From contig CP065012.1 in NCBI GenBank assembly GCA_016699815.1, positions 2,705,001 through 2,769,000 of the forward strand: DNA of 64,000 nucleotides. Direction: 5' to 3'. The translations under genes and the position numbers were made by a program. Below the pieces are notes generated by a model that did not search any database, was not told where the DNA came from, and worked only from the letters and a program-made list of their open reading frames with translations. Source of the stretch: Chitinophagaceae bacterium. Its GTDB lineage: Bacteria; Bacteroidota; Bacteroidia; Chitinophagales; Chitinophagaceae. Every line of letters begins with the position of its first letter. The stretch's first letter is position 1. This document shows positions 36,160 to 46,167 of this stretch, piece by piece.

Positions 36160-36660
36160 ATGGTAACAGTTTTATTTTATATTTTATCGGCAATGGCAGT
36201 GGGAAGTGCACTAATGATGCTGTTTTCGAAGAATCCCGTAAAAAGTATTTTGTGGCTGATTGTGGTATTCTTTTCCATTAGCGGCCATTATGTGTTATTA
36301 AACGCACAGTTCCTTGCCATAGTCAATATTATTGTATATGCCGGGGCAATAATGGTGTTGTTTTTATTTGTGGTAATGCTCATGAACCTCAATGCAGAAT
36401 CGGAACCCGTAAAAAATTACCGGCTTCGGCTGGTTGGAATTATTTCTGGCGGCTGCCTTTTTTTGGTGTTGCTTGCAGCATTTAAAGATTCCGGGGTACA
36501 CAATACCGTATTGATGAAAACTGGTGAATCGGGGTTGATTGAAAAACTAGGTAAAACATTATTCACCAATTATGTGTTGCCTTTTGAAATTAGTAGCGTG
36601 CTTTTTTTAAGCGCCATGATAGGTGCAGTAATTATTGGTAAAAAAGATAAACCTGTTTAA
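36160..36660 (+). CDS. nuoJ: NADH-quinone oxidoreductase subunit J
   Basis: 166 residues, five membrane segments; 'NPVKSILWLIVVFFSISGHYVLLNAQFLAIVNIIVYAGAIMVLFLFVVMLMNL' is the conserved core with the pi-bulge helix. Confidence 0.93.
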   Translation: MVTVLFYILSAMAVGSALMMLFSKNPVKSILWLIVVFFSISGHYVLLNAQFLAIVNIIVYAGAIMVLFLFVVMLMNLNAESEPVKNYRLRLVGIISGGCLFLVLLAAFKDSGVHNTVLMKTGESGLIEKLGKTLFTNYVLPFEISSVLFLSAMIGAVIIGKKDKPV

Positions 36661-36669
36661 TTTATACTC

Positions 36670-37227
36670 ATGAAAAAACTTATTATTTTAATGCTGGCCA
36701 CCTGTTGCTTTACAGGAAATGTACATGCTCAAATTGATTTAAAAAATATTGACCTAAGGAAGATTGATTTATCCAAACTGGATATCGGCTCTCTTTTGGG
36801 TAAAACTATCAATGTACAAAAAGGATGGGCGCCAAAATTTGCACTGGGTAAAAGTCCAATTGATAAAATATTTAATGTTGCTGAAATTATTGGCTTAAAA
36901 AAGAATGAAAAAGCCAGCAAGCTGTTTAAAACTTTTAAAACCGGAAGAACTATTTACAAGGTTGCTGCCTATGCAGGCGCTGCAGTTGCGGTATATGGTA
37001 CTGCCAGGTCGCTCAAAAATTCGGTGAAGAAAAGTGAATACCAGGTAGCCATAGCATCGGGCATAAGCACTATTGCCAGTGGAGTAATAGTAAAATTGCT
37101 TACCAAAGGCGCATCGTATAAAGCGGTGGATATTTTTAATGGTGTTGCCACAAAAACAATTAAAGACATACTTTCCATAAAACCTGCTTCGGAAACCCTG
37201 GGAGTGGGCCTTTATGTACAATTATAA
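36670..37227 (+). CDS. Exported protein of unknown function between nuoJ and nuoK
   Basis: 185 residues. Signal peptide (1-20, ends NVHAQ). Residues 21-45 hold a five-residue periodicity (QIDLK NIDLR KIDLS KLDIG), then a basic region, and two weakly hydrophobic stretches at about 99-113 (AAYAGAAVAVYGTA) and 125-142 (VAIASGISTIASGVIVKL). No family recognised. Ten bases after nuoJ and four before nuoK, so it must be co-transcribed with complex I. Could be an assembly or periplasmic accessory protein, or a passenger; not known. Confidence 0.7.
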   Translation: MKKLIILMLATCCFTGNVHAQIDLKNIDLRKIDLSKLDIGSLLGKTINVQKGWAPKFALGKSPIDKIFNVAEIIGLKKNEKASKLFKTFKTGRTIYKVAAYAGAAVAVYGTARSLKNSVKKSEYQVAIASGISTIASGVIVKLLTKGASYKAVDIFNGVATKTIKDILSIKPASETLGVGLYVQL

Positions 37228-37230
37228 AAA

Positions 37231-37569
37231 ATGGATATTACTTATTACATAACATTATCGCTGGCCTTATTTACTATTGGTATTGTAGGCGTACTTATTC
37301 GCCGCAATGCTATACTTATTTTTATGTGCATTGAATTAATGTTGAATGCAGTAAACCTGCTGCTGGTAGCATTCAGCAAAATGCATACGGCCAATATGGC
37401 TACCGTGGCAAAAGATTCGGCAACATTTGCCAGCGATGCCCAGATTTTTGTGTTTTTTATAATGATAGTGGCTGCCGCCGAAGTGAGTGTGGGCCTTGCC
37501 ATTATTGTAATGTTGTACAGGAACATTCATTCCATAGATGTAAATTTTTTGAACAGGTTAAAGAACTAA
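37231..37569 (+). CDS. nuoK: NADH-quinone oxidoreductase subunit K
   Basis: 112 residues, three membrane segments; IGVLIRRNAILIFMCIELMLNAVNLLLVAF contains the proton-path Glu, followed by FFIMIVAAAEVSVGLAIIV. Confidence 0.94.
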   Translation: MDITYYITLSLALFTIGIVGVLIRRNAILIFMCIELMLNAVNLLLVAFSKMHTANMATVAKDSATFASDAQIFVFFIMIVAAAEVSVGLAIIVMLYRNIHSIDVNFLNRLKN

Positions 37570-37600
37570 TTGCCCGTAAAGGGCAACTATATTCAGGCTT

Positions 37601-39484
37601 ATGAGTAATATTTTGAATTTAGTTTGGTTAATTCCGGTATTGCCGTTAATCGGTTTTATTATTAATGGTGCAGGCCGTAATTTTCTTTCAAAAACCGTTG
37701 CAGGCTTTTTAGGCAGTGCAGTAATACTGGTTTCTTTTGTCATTAGTATTTTGGTTTTTTGGCAGGTAAAAAATGGCCTTTCAGGTACGGTACATTTATT
37801 TGATTTTATACATATTAATACCCTCCACCTGGGCTTTGATTTTAAAATAGATGCGCTTTCATCTCTATTTTTATTGATTATTACCGGCGTGGGTTTTTTA
37901 ATTCATGTATATTCCGTTGCCTATATGCATGATGAACCCCAGAAAGATTTTGCACGGTATTTTTCTTATTTGAACCTTTTTGTGTTTATGATGTTGCTGC
38001 TGGTATTGGGCAACAACTTTGTAATTATGTTTATTGGCTGGGAGGGCGTAGGTCTTTGCTCATATTTGCTTATAGGTTACTGGTTTAAAAACACAGAATT
38101 TACCAATGCGGCCAACAAAGCATTTAATATGAACCGTATAGGTGACTTCGCATTTCTGCTGGCGGTTTTTTGGATTGTGTTAAGGGTAGGTTCACTCGAT
38201 TTTAATATAGTATTTAGCCAGGAAACACTAAGCAAATTTTCTGTTACCGATATTACGGGCATTACTTTATTATTATTAGTTGGCGCTACGGGTAAAAGCG
38301 CCCAAATACCATTGTATACCTGGCTGCCCGATGCCATGGCCGGTCCAACACCGGTGAGTGCTTTAATACATGCAGCCACCATGGTTACTGCTGGTATTTA
38401 TTTAATTGCCCGCAGCAATGCATTATTTTCACTGGCGCCTTTTACACAATCAGTTATTACCATTGTAGGCCTGGCAACTGCTTTGCTTGCAGCTTCAATT
38501 GCCATCAGGCAAAATGATATTAAAAAAGTATTGGCCTATTCAACCGTGAGCCAATTGGGTTTTATGTTTATTGCATTAGGTACCGGTTATTATGTTGCTG
38601 CTGTTTTTCATGTACTTACTCATGCATTTTTTAAGGCGCTATTATTCCTTGGCAGCGGCAGCGTAATACATGCAATGGGCGGCGAGCAGGATATTCGTAA
38701 AATGGGCGGCTTGCATAAACACATGAAAATAACGAGCATTACTTTTCTTATTGGTTGCCTGGCAATTTCCGGCATTCCCGGCTTATCGGGTTTCTTTAGT
38801 AAAGATGAAATACTTGCCGGTGTTTTCGGCAGCAATAAAATTTTTTATGGGCTGGCTTTGTTTGCTGCATTGCTTACGGCTTTTTATATGTTTCGCTTAT
38901 ACTTCATCACATTTACCGGAAAGTTCCGAGGTACATCGGAGCAACAGCACCACTTGCATGAAAGCCCATGGTTAATGACTTTGCCATTGATAACTCTTGC
39001 CGTATTAAGTGTAATCGGCGGTTATATTGGAGTGCCCGAAGTGTTGGGCGGCCATCATGAACTTGCTCAATTTCTTTCGCCTGTTGTGCCACACGAAAAT
39101 TTTCATTTAAGCCATAGTACAGAATATATATTAATGGCTTTGTCTACTTTATTGGTTATAGCCTCTATTTTATTTGCCTGGTTCAAGTTTAAAAATTACC
39201 AGGGCGAAGGAGATGCAAAAGGCTTTGGAAAAATTTTGCGAAACAAATGGTATGTAGATGAATTGTATGATGCAATAGTGGTACAACCACTAATGGCGCT
39301 ATCTGCATTTTTAGATGGTATTGCAGAGAAAAAAGGGATTGATGGTACGGTGAATGGCGTGGGAAAACTGGTAAACTATGCCAGCAGGCAGGCACGCTTG
39401 TTACAAAGCGGGCAGGTAGGCGCTTATGTACTGCTGATGGTACTGGGCATGATTTTATTATTTGTAATTCAATTGTTCGTGTAA
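37601..39484 (+). CDS. nuoL: NADH-quinone oxidoreductase subunit L
   Basis: 627 residues, antiporter-like subunit with the C-terminal lateral helix. Motifs: FIGWEGVGLCSYLLIGYWF, TGKSAQIPLYTWLPDAMAGPTPVSALIHAATMVTAG, 'HAFFKALLFLGSGSVIHAMGGEQDIRKMGG'. Confidence 0.95.
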   Translation: MSNILNLVWLIPVLPLIGFIINGAGRNFLSKTVAGFLGSAVILVSFVISILVFWQVKNGLSGTVHLFDFIHINTLHLGFDFKIDALSSLFLLIITGVGFLIHVYSVAYMHDEPQKDFARYFSYLNLFVFMMLLLVLGNNFVIMFIGWEGVGLCSYLLIGYWFKNTEFTNAANKAFNMNRIGDFAFLLAVFWIVLRVGSLDFNIVFSQETLSKFSVTDITGITLLLLVGATGKSAQIPLYTWLPDAMAGPTPVSALIHAATMVTAGIYLIARSNALFSLAPFTQSVITIVGLATALLAASIAIRQNDIKKVLAYSTVSQLGFMFIALGTGYYVAAVFHVLTHAFFKALLFLGSGSVIHAMGGEQDIRKMGGLHKHMKITSITFLIGCLAISGIPGLSGFFSKDEILAGVFGSNKIFYGLALFAALLTAFYMFRLYFITFTGKFRGTSEQQHHLHESPWLMTLPLITLAVLSVIGGYIGVPEVLGGHHELAQFLSPVVPHENFHLSHSTEYILMALSTLLVIASILFAWFKFKNYQGEGDAKGFGKILRNKWYVDELYDAIVVQPLMALSAFLDGIAEKKGIDGTVNGVGKLVNYASRQARLLQSGQVGAYVLLMVLGMILLFVIQLFV

Positions 39485-39500
39485 ATTAAAATATTGCATT

Positions 39501-40991
39501 TTGGGTACTTATATTACTTTTCCTGAATTGTTGGTTTGGCTGCCGTTTGTTGCCGGTATACTTTGTTTTTTTACGGGCAAAGAAAAAGCTGCTAAAACCC
39601 TGGCTTTTCTTGCCTCTATTGTGGTATTTGTTGTTTCGCTTACCAGCCTTTGCTATAGTGATGAACAATATTTTTCTTATAACAATGTAGTGTACTATTG
39701 GTTAAAATATTTGGGTAGCAGTATTTTTTTCAGCCTCGATGGTTTGTCCCGGTTGCTTACTTTGCTTACGGCATTGGCTTACCCGCTCATAATTGCTGCT
39801 ACCTGGAGAAGGAAGATTAAAAATGCACCGGCTTTTTTTGGATTAATGTTGCTTGCACAAAGTGGTATTATGGGTGTGTTTACGGCGCAGGATGCTTTGT
39901 TGTTTTATTTCTTTTGGGAACTGGCACTTATACCTGTTTATTTTTTGAGCAGTAAATGGGGCGATGAAAGGCGCATACAGGCAACTTTTAAATTTTTTGT
40001 GTACACTTTTGCCGGCTCTTTATTGATGCTGGTAGGTATTATTTATGTGTATTTGCATACTGCGCCACGTACTTTTTCTGATGGCACTTATGCTGCACAT
40101 TCTTTTTTACTTTCATCCTTTTACAACGCATCACTAAGCGGCGCCGAACAAACCTGGTTATTTTGGTTGTTCTTTGTTGCCTTTGCCATTAAAATGCCGG
40201 TTTTCCCTTTTCATTCCTGGCAGCCAGATGTTTATGATCAGGCACCTGCGCCGGTTACCATGGTACTCAGCGGCATCATGGTTAAAATGGGCTTGTACGG
40301 CGTACTAAGATGGCTGTTGCCTGTGGTGCCATTGGCTTCGGTAAAATTTGCCCATGTGGTAATGGTGCTTTCGGTAATTGGAATTATTTATGCAAGTTGT
40401 ATTGCCCTGGTACAGGATAACCTTAAAAAATTAATTGCTTTTTCTTCAATTGCTCATATTGGATTAATGAGCGCTGCAATATTTTCATTTAATGAGTTAT
40501 CTATAAAGGGCATGATGTTTCAAATGCTTGCACATGGTATAAGTGTAATTGGATTGTGGATGGTTGCAGAATTACTGGAGCGGCAGGTGAATGTGAGAAA
40601 AATGAGCGAATTGGGCGGTATTGCAAAAAAAGCACCAGCTTTAACCATCTTTGCCGTTATAATTGGTTTGGCCAATCTTGCTTTGCCACTCACCAATTCA
40701 TTTGTTGGCGAATTTATGATGCTGAGCGGGTTGTTTAGTGTAAATAAATGGTATGCGGCAATTGCAACATTAAGTGTTATACTGGTTTCGGTTTATACAT
40801 TAAAGATGCTGCAAAAGATTTTTTATGGCAATACCAATGCGGCAACAGATCATGTAAAGGATATTTCTATAGATGAAAAAGTTGCCCTTTCAATAGTGGT
40901 TGTGGGTATCATAATTACGGGGGTATTTCCACAGCCTGTTTTTGACCTTACCAGCGATGTGGCCAACTGGATATTAATGAAATTAACCTAA
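39501..40991 (+). CDS. nuoM: NADH-quinone oxidoreductase subunit M
   Basis: 496 residues, antiporter-like subunit: FFWELALIPVYFLSSKWG, 'AIKMPVFPFHSWQPDVYDQAPAPVTMVLSGIMVKMGLYG', 'AHGISVIGLWMVAELLE'. No ATG exists at the N-terminus; the start is TTG at 39501 (possibly the ATT before it), 17 bases after nuoL. Confidence 0.93.
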   Translation: MGTYITFPELLVWLPFVAGILCFFTGKEKAAKTLAFLASIVVFVVSLTSLCYSDEQYFSYNNVVYYWLKYLGSSIFFSLDGLSRLLTLLTALAYPLIIAATWRRKIKNAPAFFGLMLLAQSGIMGVFTAQDALLFYFFWELALIPVYFLSSKWGDERRIQATFKFFVYTFAGSLLMLVGIIYVYLHTAPRTFSDGTYAAHSFLLSSFYNASLSGAEQTWLFWLFFVAFAIKMPVFPFHSWQPDVYDQAPAPVTMVLSGIMVKMGLYGVLRWLLPVVPLASVKFAHVVMVLSVIGIIYASCIALVQDNLKKLIAFSSIAHIGLMSAAIFSFNELSIKGMMFQMLAHGISVIGLWMVAELLERQVNVRKMSELGGIAKKAPALTIFAVIIGLANLALPLTNSFVGEFMMLSGLFSVNKWYAAIATLSVILVSVYTLKMLQKIFYGNTNAATDHVKDISIDEKVALSIVVVGIIITGVFPQPVFDLTSDVANWILMKLT

Positions 40992-41025
40992 TGAACAGGT
41001 ATAAATAATTTGGAGAAATAAAATT

Positions 41026-42420
41026 ATGAATGCAATAGTATTTTCTGCTTTATGGGGCGTGCTGATGATGTTTGCCGGCGTTTTTTTAAAAAACAAAGCA
41101 ATGGCAAGGCCTATGGCAATTGGCGGGGCATTAATAGGGCTTATTGTTAGCGTACTGGAGTTGCAAAGTGGCAACCCTTTGTTTGCTTATGATGCATTAC
41201 ATCATTTAAAAACCAATAACTTCAACCTTACATTTATTATTATTGTTTATGCTGCGCTGCTTCTTTTCTTTTTGTTGAGTGGGAAGGATATTGAAAAAGT
41301 GGGAAAGCATATCCCCGAATATTTTGCCCTTCTTTTCTTCATAATGTGTGGGGTATGTATCTCTGCTACATTCAACACTTTATTAATGTTGTTCCTGGGT
41401 ATTGAAATAATGTCTATCCCATTATATATCCTCACCGGCAGCGATAAGCGCAATTTAAAAAGTAATGAAGCCGCTTTAAAATACCTTTTGCTGGGCAGTT
41501 TTTCTACCGGTATTTTATTACTGGGCATCACTTTTATTTATGGCGGCAATGCTAATGGGTCATTTTATATAGACAGGATACAAATAGGTATGGGGAAGTT
41601 ATCGGTGATGATGGCAATAGGCATTGTATTGTTAATGATTGCCCTTTCATTTAAGGTTTCGGCTGCCCCTTTTCATTTTTGGGCTCCCGATGTTTACGAT
41701 GGTGCGCCAACAGTATTTACCTCGTTCATGCTAAGCATTATTAAAGTGGCGGGTTTTGTGGCGTTTCTCCGCCTGTTTGATACTTCTTTCAATAATGTTC
41801 AGCAGCAATGGCAAAATTTGATTGCATTAATAATTCTGGCAACGCTTGTAATTGGTAATATTACGGCGGTTTTTCAGCAAAGTGTAAAAAGAATGATGGC
41901 CTATTCGAGCATAGCGCAGGCCGGATTTATGCTTTTTGCCATTTTTGCCCTTGGCCAACCGGCAAAAGAAGGGCTTATTTTATATGCTGCAGCTTATTGC
42001 CTGGCATCAATAGGTTTTTTTGCCATACTTCTTAAAATGAAAGATTATACTATTGATGGTTTTAACGGATTAGGAAAAGAGCAGCCTGTACTTGGTTTTG
42101 TTGCTACAGTTTGTTTGTTGTCTTTAACTGGTATTCCCTTAACAGCAGGGTTTTCGGCAAAGTTTTATATGTTACTTGCCGCTGTTAACAGTGGTAAATT
42201 TCTTTGGTTGGTAATTGTTGCCGTATTAATGGCAGCAGTAAGCGCCTATTATTATTTTAGGGTTATACAGGCAATATATTTTAAACCTGCTCCGGGGGAA
42301 CCAATAGTAGAAAATGAAGAAATAACTACTGGTTTTAAATTTTGGCTGATAGTTACTGTAGCGCTCATTATTCTTTTTGGTGCTTATCCTGAAGCGTTGC
42401 TGGGCTGGTTATATTTTTAA
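41026..42420 (+). CDS. nuoN: NADH-quinone oxidoreductase subunit N
   Basis: 464 residues, third antiporter-like subunit: FLGIEIMSIPLYILTGSDKRNLKSNEAALKYLLLGSFSTG, 'SFKVSAAPFHFWAPDVYDGAPTVFTSFM'. Ends the nuo operon. Confidence 0.94.
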   Translation: MNAIVFSALWGVLMMFAGVFLKNKAMARPMAIGGALIGLIVSVLELQSGNPLFAYDALHHLKTNNFNLTFIIIVYAALLLFFLLSGKDIEKVGKHIPEYFALLFFIMCGVCISATFNTLLMLFLGIEIMSIPLYILTGSDKRNLKSNEAALKYLLLGSFSTGILLLGITFIYGGNANGSFYIDRIQIGMGKLSVMMAIGIVLLMIALSFKVSAAPFHFWAPDVYDGAPTVFTSFMLSIIKVAGFVAFLRLFDTSFNNVQQQWQNLIALIILATLVIGNITAVFQQSVKRMMAYSSIAQAGFMLFAIFALGQPAKEGLILYAAAYCLASIGFFAILLKMKDYTIDGFNGLGKEQPVLGFVATVCLLSLTGIPLTAGFSAKFYMLLAAVNSGKFLWLVIVAVLMAAVSAYYYFRVIQAIYFKPAPGEPIVENEEITTGFKFWLIVTVALIILFGAYPEALLGWLYF

Positions 42421-42455
42421 TACATCTTTTAAGGCTTAAAGCCTAATTTCGCCTT

Positions 42456-43739
42456 ATGGCATCCAATGTTAAAGAATCTATTGCATTAAGCTGGGCAAAT
42501 GTTAAGAGCAATAAATTGCGTACTATAATTACCGTTATAATAATGGCGCTGGGTATTTTTGCTTTGATACTTATCATTACTGCAATAAGGGCGGCAAGCA
42601 ATAGCTTAACAGATAGCTTCTCTACCATGGGTTCCAATACATTTGGTATTAGGTACAATGCAAGGTTCATGCGTTTTGGAAATAATCGTGGCGGAAATGT
42701 ACAAAAGAAAACCCCCGAAAGGCAAAAAAAATCCAATATCGGCATCCCCATAAGTTTTACCGAAGCCAAAGAATTTAAAAACAGGTATACATTTCCAGGA
42801 ACGGTTACCAGTATAGCCTTAATGGGAGCAAGTGAAATTGTGGCCAGTTACAATAATAAAAAAACCAATCCTGATATAAATATTTTTGGCGCTGATGAAA
42901 ACTATGTTGATCTAAACGGGTACAGTGTAGCAACCGGAAGGAATTTTACACCCGTAGAAGTAAATTCGGGCAGCAGTGTATGTATTTTGGGAAGTTCCGT
43001 TGCCGAAAAGCTATTTGCCGGTAATGCGAATAAAGCCATTGATAAAGTAGTGAATGTAGATCACCGGCCCTATAAAGTTATTGCCGTTTTAAAAGACAAA
43101 GGCTCAAGCGCTTTTTTTAATACCGGAAGGGTAGTGCTATTACCTCTTACCAATGTAAGGCGATATTACAGTACCTCCAGGTCGTCCTATAGTATTGCCG
43201 TAAAAGTGAGTGATATTAAAATGATTGATGTTGCTTCGGGTGAAGCTACTGCTGTTTTTCGGCCTATCCGCAAATTACAGGTAACAGACGATGATAATTT
43301 TTCTATAGATAAAAGCGATAGCATTGCAGAAACGGTTATTAACAACCTTAGCTGGCTGGAGAAAGGCACTATAGGTATTGCATTTATTACCTTAATTGGC
43401 GCCGCAATAGGGCTTATGAATATTATGCTGGTAGCCGTAAATGAACGTACCAAAGAAATTGGGCTACTTAAAGCATTGGGCGGAACCAGGCAGGATATAC
43501 GAAGGCAGTTCCTTTTTGAATCTATTTTAATAAGTTTAATGGGCGCTGCCGCTGGTATTGTTGCCGGCATCTTAGTAGGAAATATAGTGGCCATATTGCT
43601 CAAAACAGGTTTTGTATTGCCCTGGGGATGGGTACTTATTTCCATTATTGTATGCAGCCTTACCGGCCTAGTAGCAGGCTTGTACCCTGCTTATAAAGCC
43701 TCCAACCTCGATCCTATAGTAGCGCTCCGGTATGAATAA
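42456..43739 (+). CDS. MacB-like ABC transporter permease
   Basis: 427 residues. N-terminal 'ALSWANVKSNKLRTIITVIIMALGIFALI' helix, MacB periplasmic core domain (about 50-280), and three C-terminal helices with the FtsX signature 'VAVNERTKEIGLLKALGGTRQDIRRQFLFESILIS' and 'GLYPAYKASNLDPIVALRYE'. No ATPase or membrane-fusion partner is adjacent. 36 bases after nuoN, so it may be read from the nuo transcript. Confidence 0.85.
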   Translation: MASNVKESIALSWANVKSNKLRTIITVIIMALGIFALILIITAIRAASNSLTDSFSTMGSNTFGIRYNARFMRFGNNRGGNVQKKTPERQKKSNIGIPISFTEAKEFKNRYTFPGTVTSIALMGASEIVASYNNKKTNPDINIFGADENYVDLNGYSVATGRNFTPVEVNSGSSVCILGSSVAEKLFAGNANKAIDKVVNVDHRPYKVIAVLKDKGSSAFFNTGRVVLLPLTNVRRYYSTSRSSYSIAVKVSDIKMIDVASGEATAVFRPIRKLQVTDDDNFSIDKSDSIAETVINNLSWLEKGTIGIAFITLIGAAIGLMNIMLVAVNERTKEIGLLKALGGTRQDIRRQFLFESILISLMGAAAGIVAGILVGNIVAILLKTGFVLPWGWVLISIIVCSLTGLVAGLYPAYKASNLDPIVALRYE

Positions 43740-43945
43740 GCTGGGGAAAAATACTGTATTACATTAGTTCTCTATATTTTTATTTTATTTTTTTTGTATT
43801 TCTGCCCTTAAACTTTCAATTATTTTATTAACTTGTTGGCTCGTTTTGTTAAGAGAGAAAAATTATTAATTTTTTTCCTTAGCATTGCAAGACTAAATTT
43901 AAGCACCAAAAAATTATCAACTTCACTTTCTAAAATTAGAAATTT
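43740..43945. other. Promoter region of the exbB-tonB operon
   Basis: About 205 A+T-rich bases with T-runs (TTTTATTTTTTTTGTATTT at about 43781-43799). No gene seen. A clean TTTG-N19-TAnnTTTG pair is not found, so the promoter position is undetermined. Confidence 0.35.
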
Positions 43946-44809
43946 ATGGCAGACATCAAACCAACTGCAACTTCAAAACCGGTTACATCGGTTCAGGCAA
44001 AAAAATCAAGTAACATTATTTCTTTGATCGCCCCGGTACTGTGTGTAATAGTCGCCTATATTTTTTGGCGGTTTTACCTGGGTAACGCCGATGCGTTTAC
44101 TCATGTAGGCACTGGCTGGTTTTGGCCAAGCCACGAAGGGCTGAAAGACCCGGCCTCAATTCATAAAATGTATTTGGGTGGTATTATTGTGCCTATCCTT
44201 ATCGGTTGCTTTTTAACCGTAATGGTATTTGTGGTAGAGCGTTTCATTACCATCAACAGGGCAAAAGGTAATGGTAATATTGCCGACTTTGTCCGTAAAG
44301 TACAATATCACCTTGCCAATAAAAATGTAGATGCCGCCATTGCAGAATGCGATAAACAAAAAGGATCTGTAGGCAATGTAATGAAAGCAGGCCTGCACAG
44401 GTACAAAGAAATGGTTTCTAATACCGAGTTAAATACCGAACAAAAAGTATTGGCTATTCAAAAAGAAGTAGAAGAAGCAACTTCACTTGAACTGCCAATG
44501 ATGGAAAAAAACCTGGTGTTTCTTTCTACCATTGCCTCTGTTGCAACCCTGCTTGGGCTGTTGGGTACGGTATTGGGAATGATACGCTCTTTTGCTGCAC
44601 TTGGAGAAGACAGCGGAGGAAGTGGCGCTGCTCAAAAACTTTCTGTAGGTATTGCCGAAGCCTTGTATAATACAGCTTTGGGTATCGGTACTTCAGCAAT
44701 TGCCATTATTTTCTATAATATATTTACTACTAAAATTGATGCTATTACTTACGGAATTGACGAATCGGGCTTTACTTTAACCCAGTCTTTTGCTTCCCTG
44801 TACAAATAA
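43946..44809 (+). CDS. exbB: MotA/TolQ/ExbB proton channel protein
   Basis: 287 residues: TM1 (28-45), TM2 near 80-100 (GGIIVPILIGCFLTVMVFVVERFI), a cytoplasmic loop, then the channel helices 'LVFLSTIASVATLLGLLGTVLGMIRSFAAL' and 'GIAEALYNTALGIGTSAIAIIFYNIFTTKI'. With the two ExbD and TonB below it forms the proton-driven motor for outer-membrane transport. Confidence 0.9.
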   Translation: MADIKPTATSKPVTSVQAKKSSNIISLIAPVLCVIVAYIFWRFYLGNADAFTHVGTGWFWPSHEGLKDPASIHKMYLGGIIVPILIGCFLTVMVFVVERFITINRAKGNGNIADFVRKVQYHLANKNVDAAIAECDKQKGSVGNVMKAGLHRYKEMVSNTELNTEQKVLAIQKEVEEATSLELPMMEKNLVFLSTIASVATLLGLLGTVLGMIRSFAALGEDSGGSGAAQKLSVGIAEALYNTALGIGTSAIAIIFYNIFTTKIDAITYGIDESGFTLTQSFASLYK

Positions 44810-44870
44810 TTTATGGAAGCAGGGATTTTTTGCATCTATATAGTAGAAAACATTATAAAATAATTTCAGC

Positions 44871-45530
44871 ATGCCAAAAGTTAAAATACCACGTAAGAGC
44901 ACAAATATTGACATGACGGCAATGTGTGATGTGGCGTTCCTTTTGTTAACTTTCTTCATTTTGGCTACCAAGCAAAAGCCACCGGAAGTGCTTGCAGTTA
45001 CTCCTCCAAGTTCTATTTCGGCTAAGGCGGTGCCGGATAAATCCATAATGATAACGCTCACCAAAGACGGAAAAGCTTTCCTGATGTTGGGAGATGACAC
45101 TAAAAAGGGTGAAATTTTGGAAAATGTTAACCTTACCAAAGGGCTAAACCTTTCTGCACCTGAACTTACAAAATGGAAAAAGCAGGAGTTTTACGGTTTG
45201 CCTTTTAATATGGTTAAAAGCGCATTGGGCTTAAGCCAGCAGTTGCCAGCTACCAAGATGCCCGGCATACCCATTGACAGTGCTAATAATGAAATGACCG
45301 ATTGGATTAGAAGCATATCAAATGTGTATGCAGGTTCCGATCAGCGTACGTTACAGGAAATGCTTCTCGTAAAAGGAGATAATGAAACACTATACCCTCA
45401 ATTTAAATCTATTAAACAGTCTTTAAAAAAGAACGATATTTTTAAATTCAGGATAGTAACCAATGGCGAATCTGTTCCTATAGGTTCGGAATTGTACAAC
45501 GAATCGGTTTCCGGAGCAGGTGCTAAATAA
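44871..45530 (+). CDS. exbD: ExbD/TolR family protein (first copy)
   Basis: 219 residues: single N-terminal TM with the channel Asp in MTAMCDVAFLLLTFFILA and an extended periplasmic domain with an insertion (about 95-175) compared with the second copy. Confidence 0.88.
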   Translation: MPKVKIPRKSTNIDMTAMCDVAFLLLTFFILATKQKPPEVLAVTPPSSISAKAVPDKSIMITLTKDGKAFLMLGDDTKKGEILENVNLTKGLNLSAPELTKWKKQEFYGLPFNMVKSALGLSQQLPATKMPGIPIDSANNEMTDWIRSISNVYAGSDQRTLQEMLLVKGDNETLYPQFKSIKQSLKKNDIFKFRIVTNGESVPIGSELYNESVSGAGAK

Positions 45531-45561
45531 CTTTATTTAATAAACACATAAAATATTTCCA

Positions 45562-46113
45562 ATGGCAGAAATGGATACCTCGTCGGGTGGCGGCCATAAA
45601 AAAGGGCCCGGCGTAAAAAAATCTAAAAAACTATCAACCAGGGTTGATCTTACGCCAATGGTGGACCTCGGCTTCCTGCTGATTACCTTCTTTGTGTTTA
45701 CAACAACCATGAGCCAAAGTACGGCCATGAACATGAACGAGCCCAAAGATGATGATACCACCCAGCAACTAAAAGTAAAAAACTCAGGCGCTATGACTAT
45801 TTTGCTTGGGCAAAAAGATCAGGTTTATTACTACTTTGGCCAGTTAGACCCCAATACTTTAAGCGAACAGTTTAAATCTTCAAGCTTTAAAGATATAAGG
45901 GATATTATTGTAAAGAAAAAGAAGAGTACACCCGAGGGAGATTTGATGTATATAATTAAATCTGCCCCAAAATCCACATTTAAGAATGCCATTGATATAT
46001 TGGATGAAATGAGTATATCTGCCATAAAACCCGGCCATTATGCTGAAGTAGATATTACGCCGGCAGAAATGGAACTCATAAGGCTTACAGAGCAGGCCAA
46101 TGGTATAAAATAA
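45562..46113 (+). CDS. exbD: ExbD/TolR family protein (second copy)
   Basis: 183 residues. Gly/Lys-rich N-terminus, TM with the channel Asp in LTPMVDLGFLLITFFVF, periplasmic domain ending 'IDILDEMSISAIKPGHYAEVDITPAEMELI'. Two different ExbD in one operon is common in Bacteroidota and suggests a heteromeric motor. Confidence 0.88.
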   Translation: MAEMDTSSGGGHKKGPGVKKSKKLSTRVDLTPMVDLGFLLITFFVFTTTMSQSTAMNMNEPKDDDTTQQLKVKNSGAMTILLGQKDQVYYYFGQLDPNTLSEQFKSSSFKDIRDIIVKKKKSTPEGDLMYIIKSAPKSTFKNAIDILDEMSISAIKPGHYAEVDITPAEMELIRLTEQANGIK

Positions 46114-46167
46114 ATTTGTGGAATTTATAGCATTATTGAATCTATACAATAAACCAACAGTATTACA

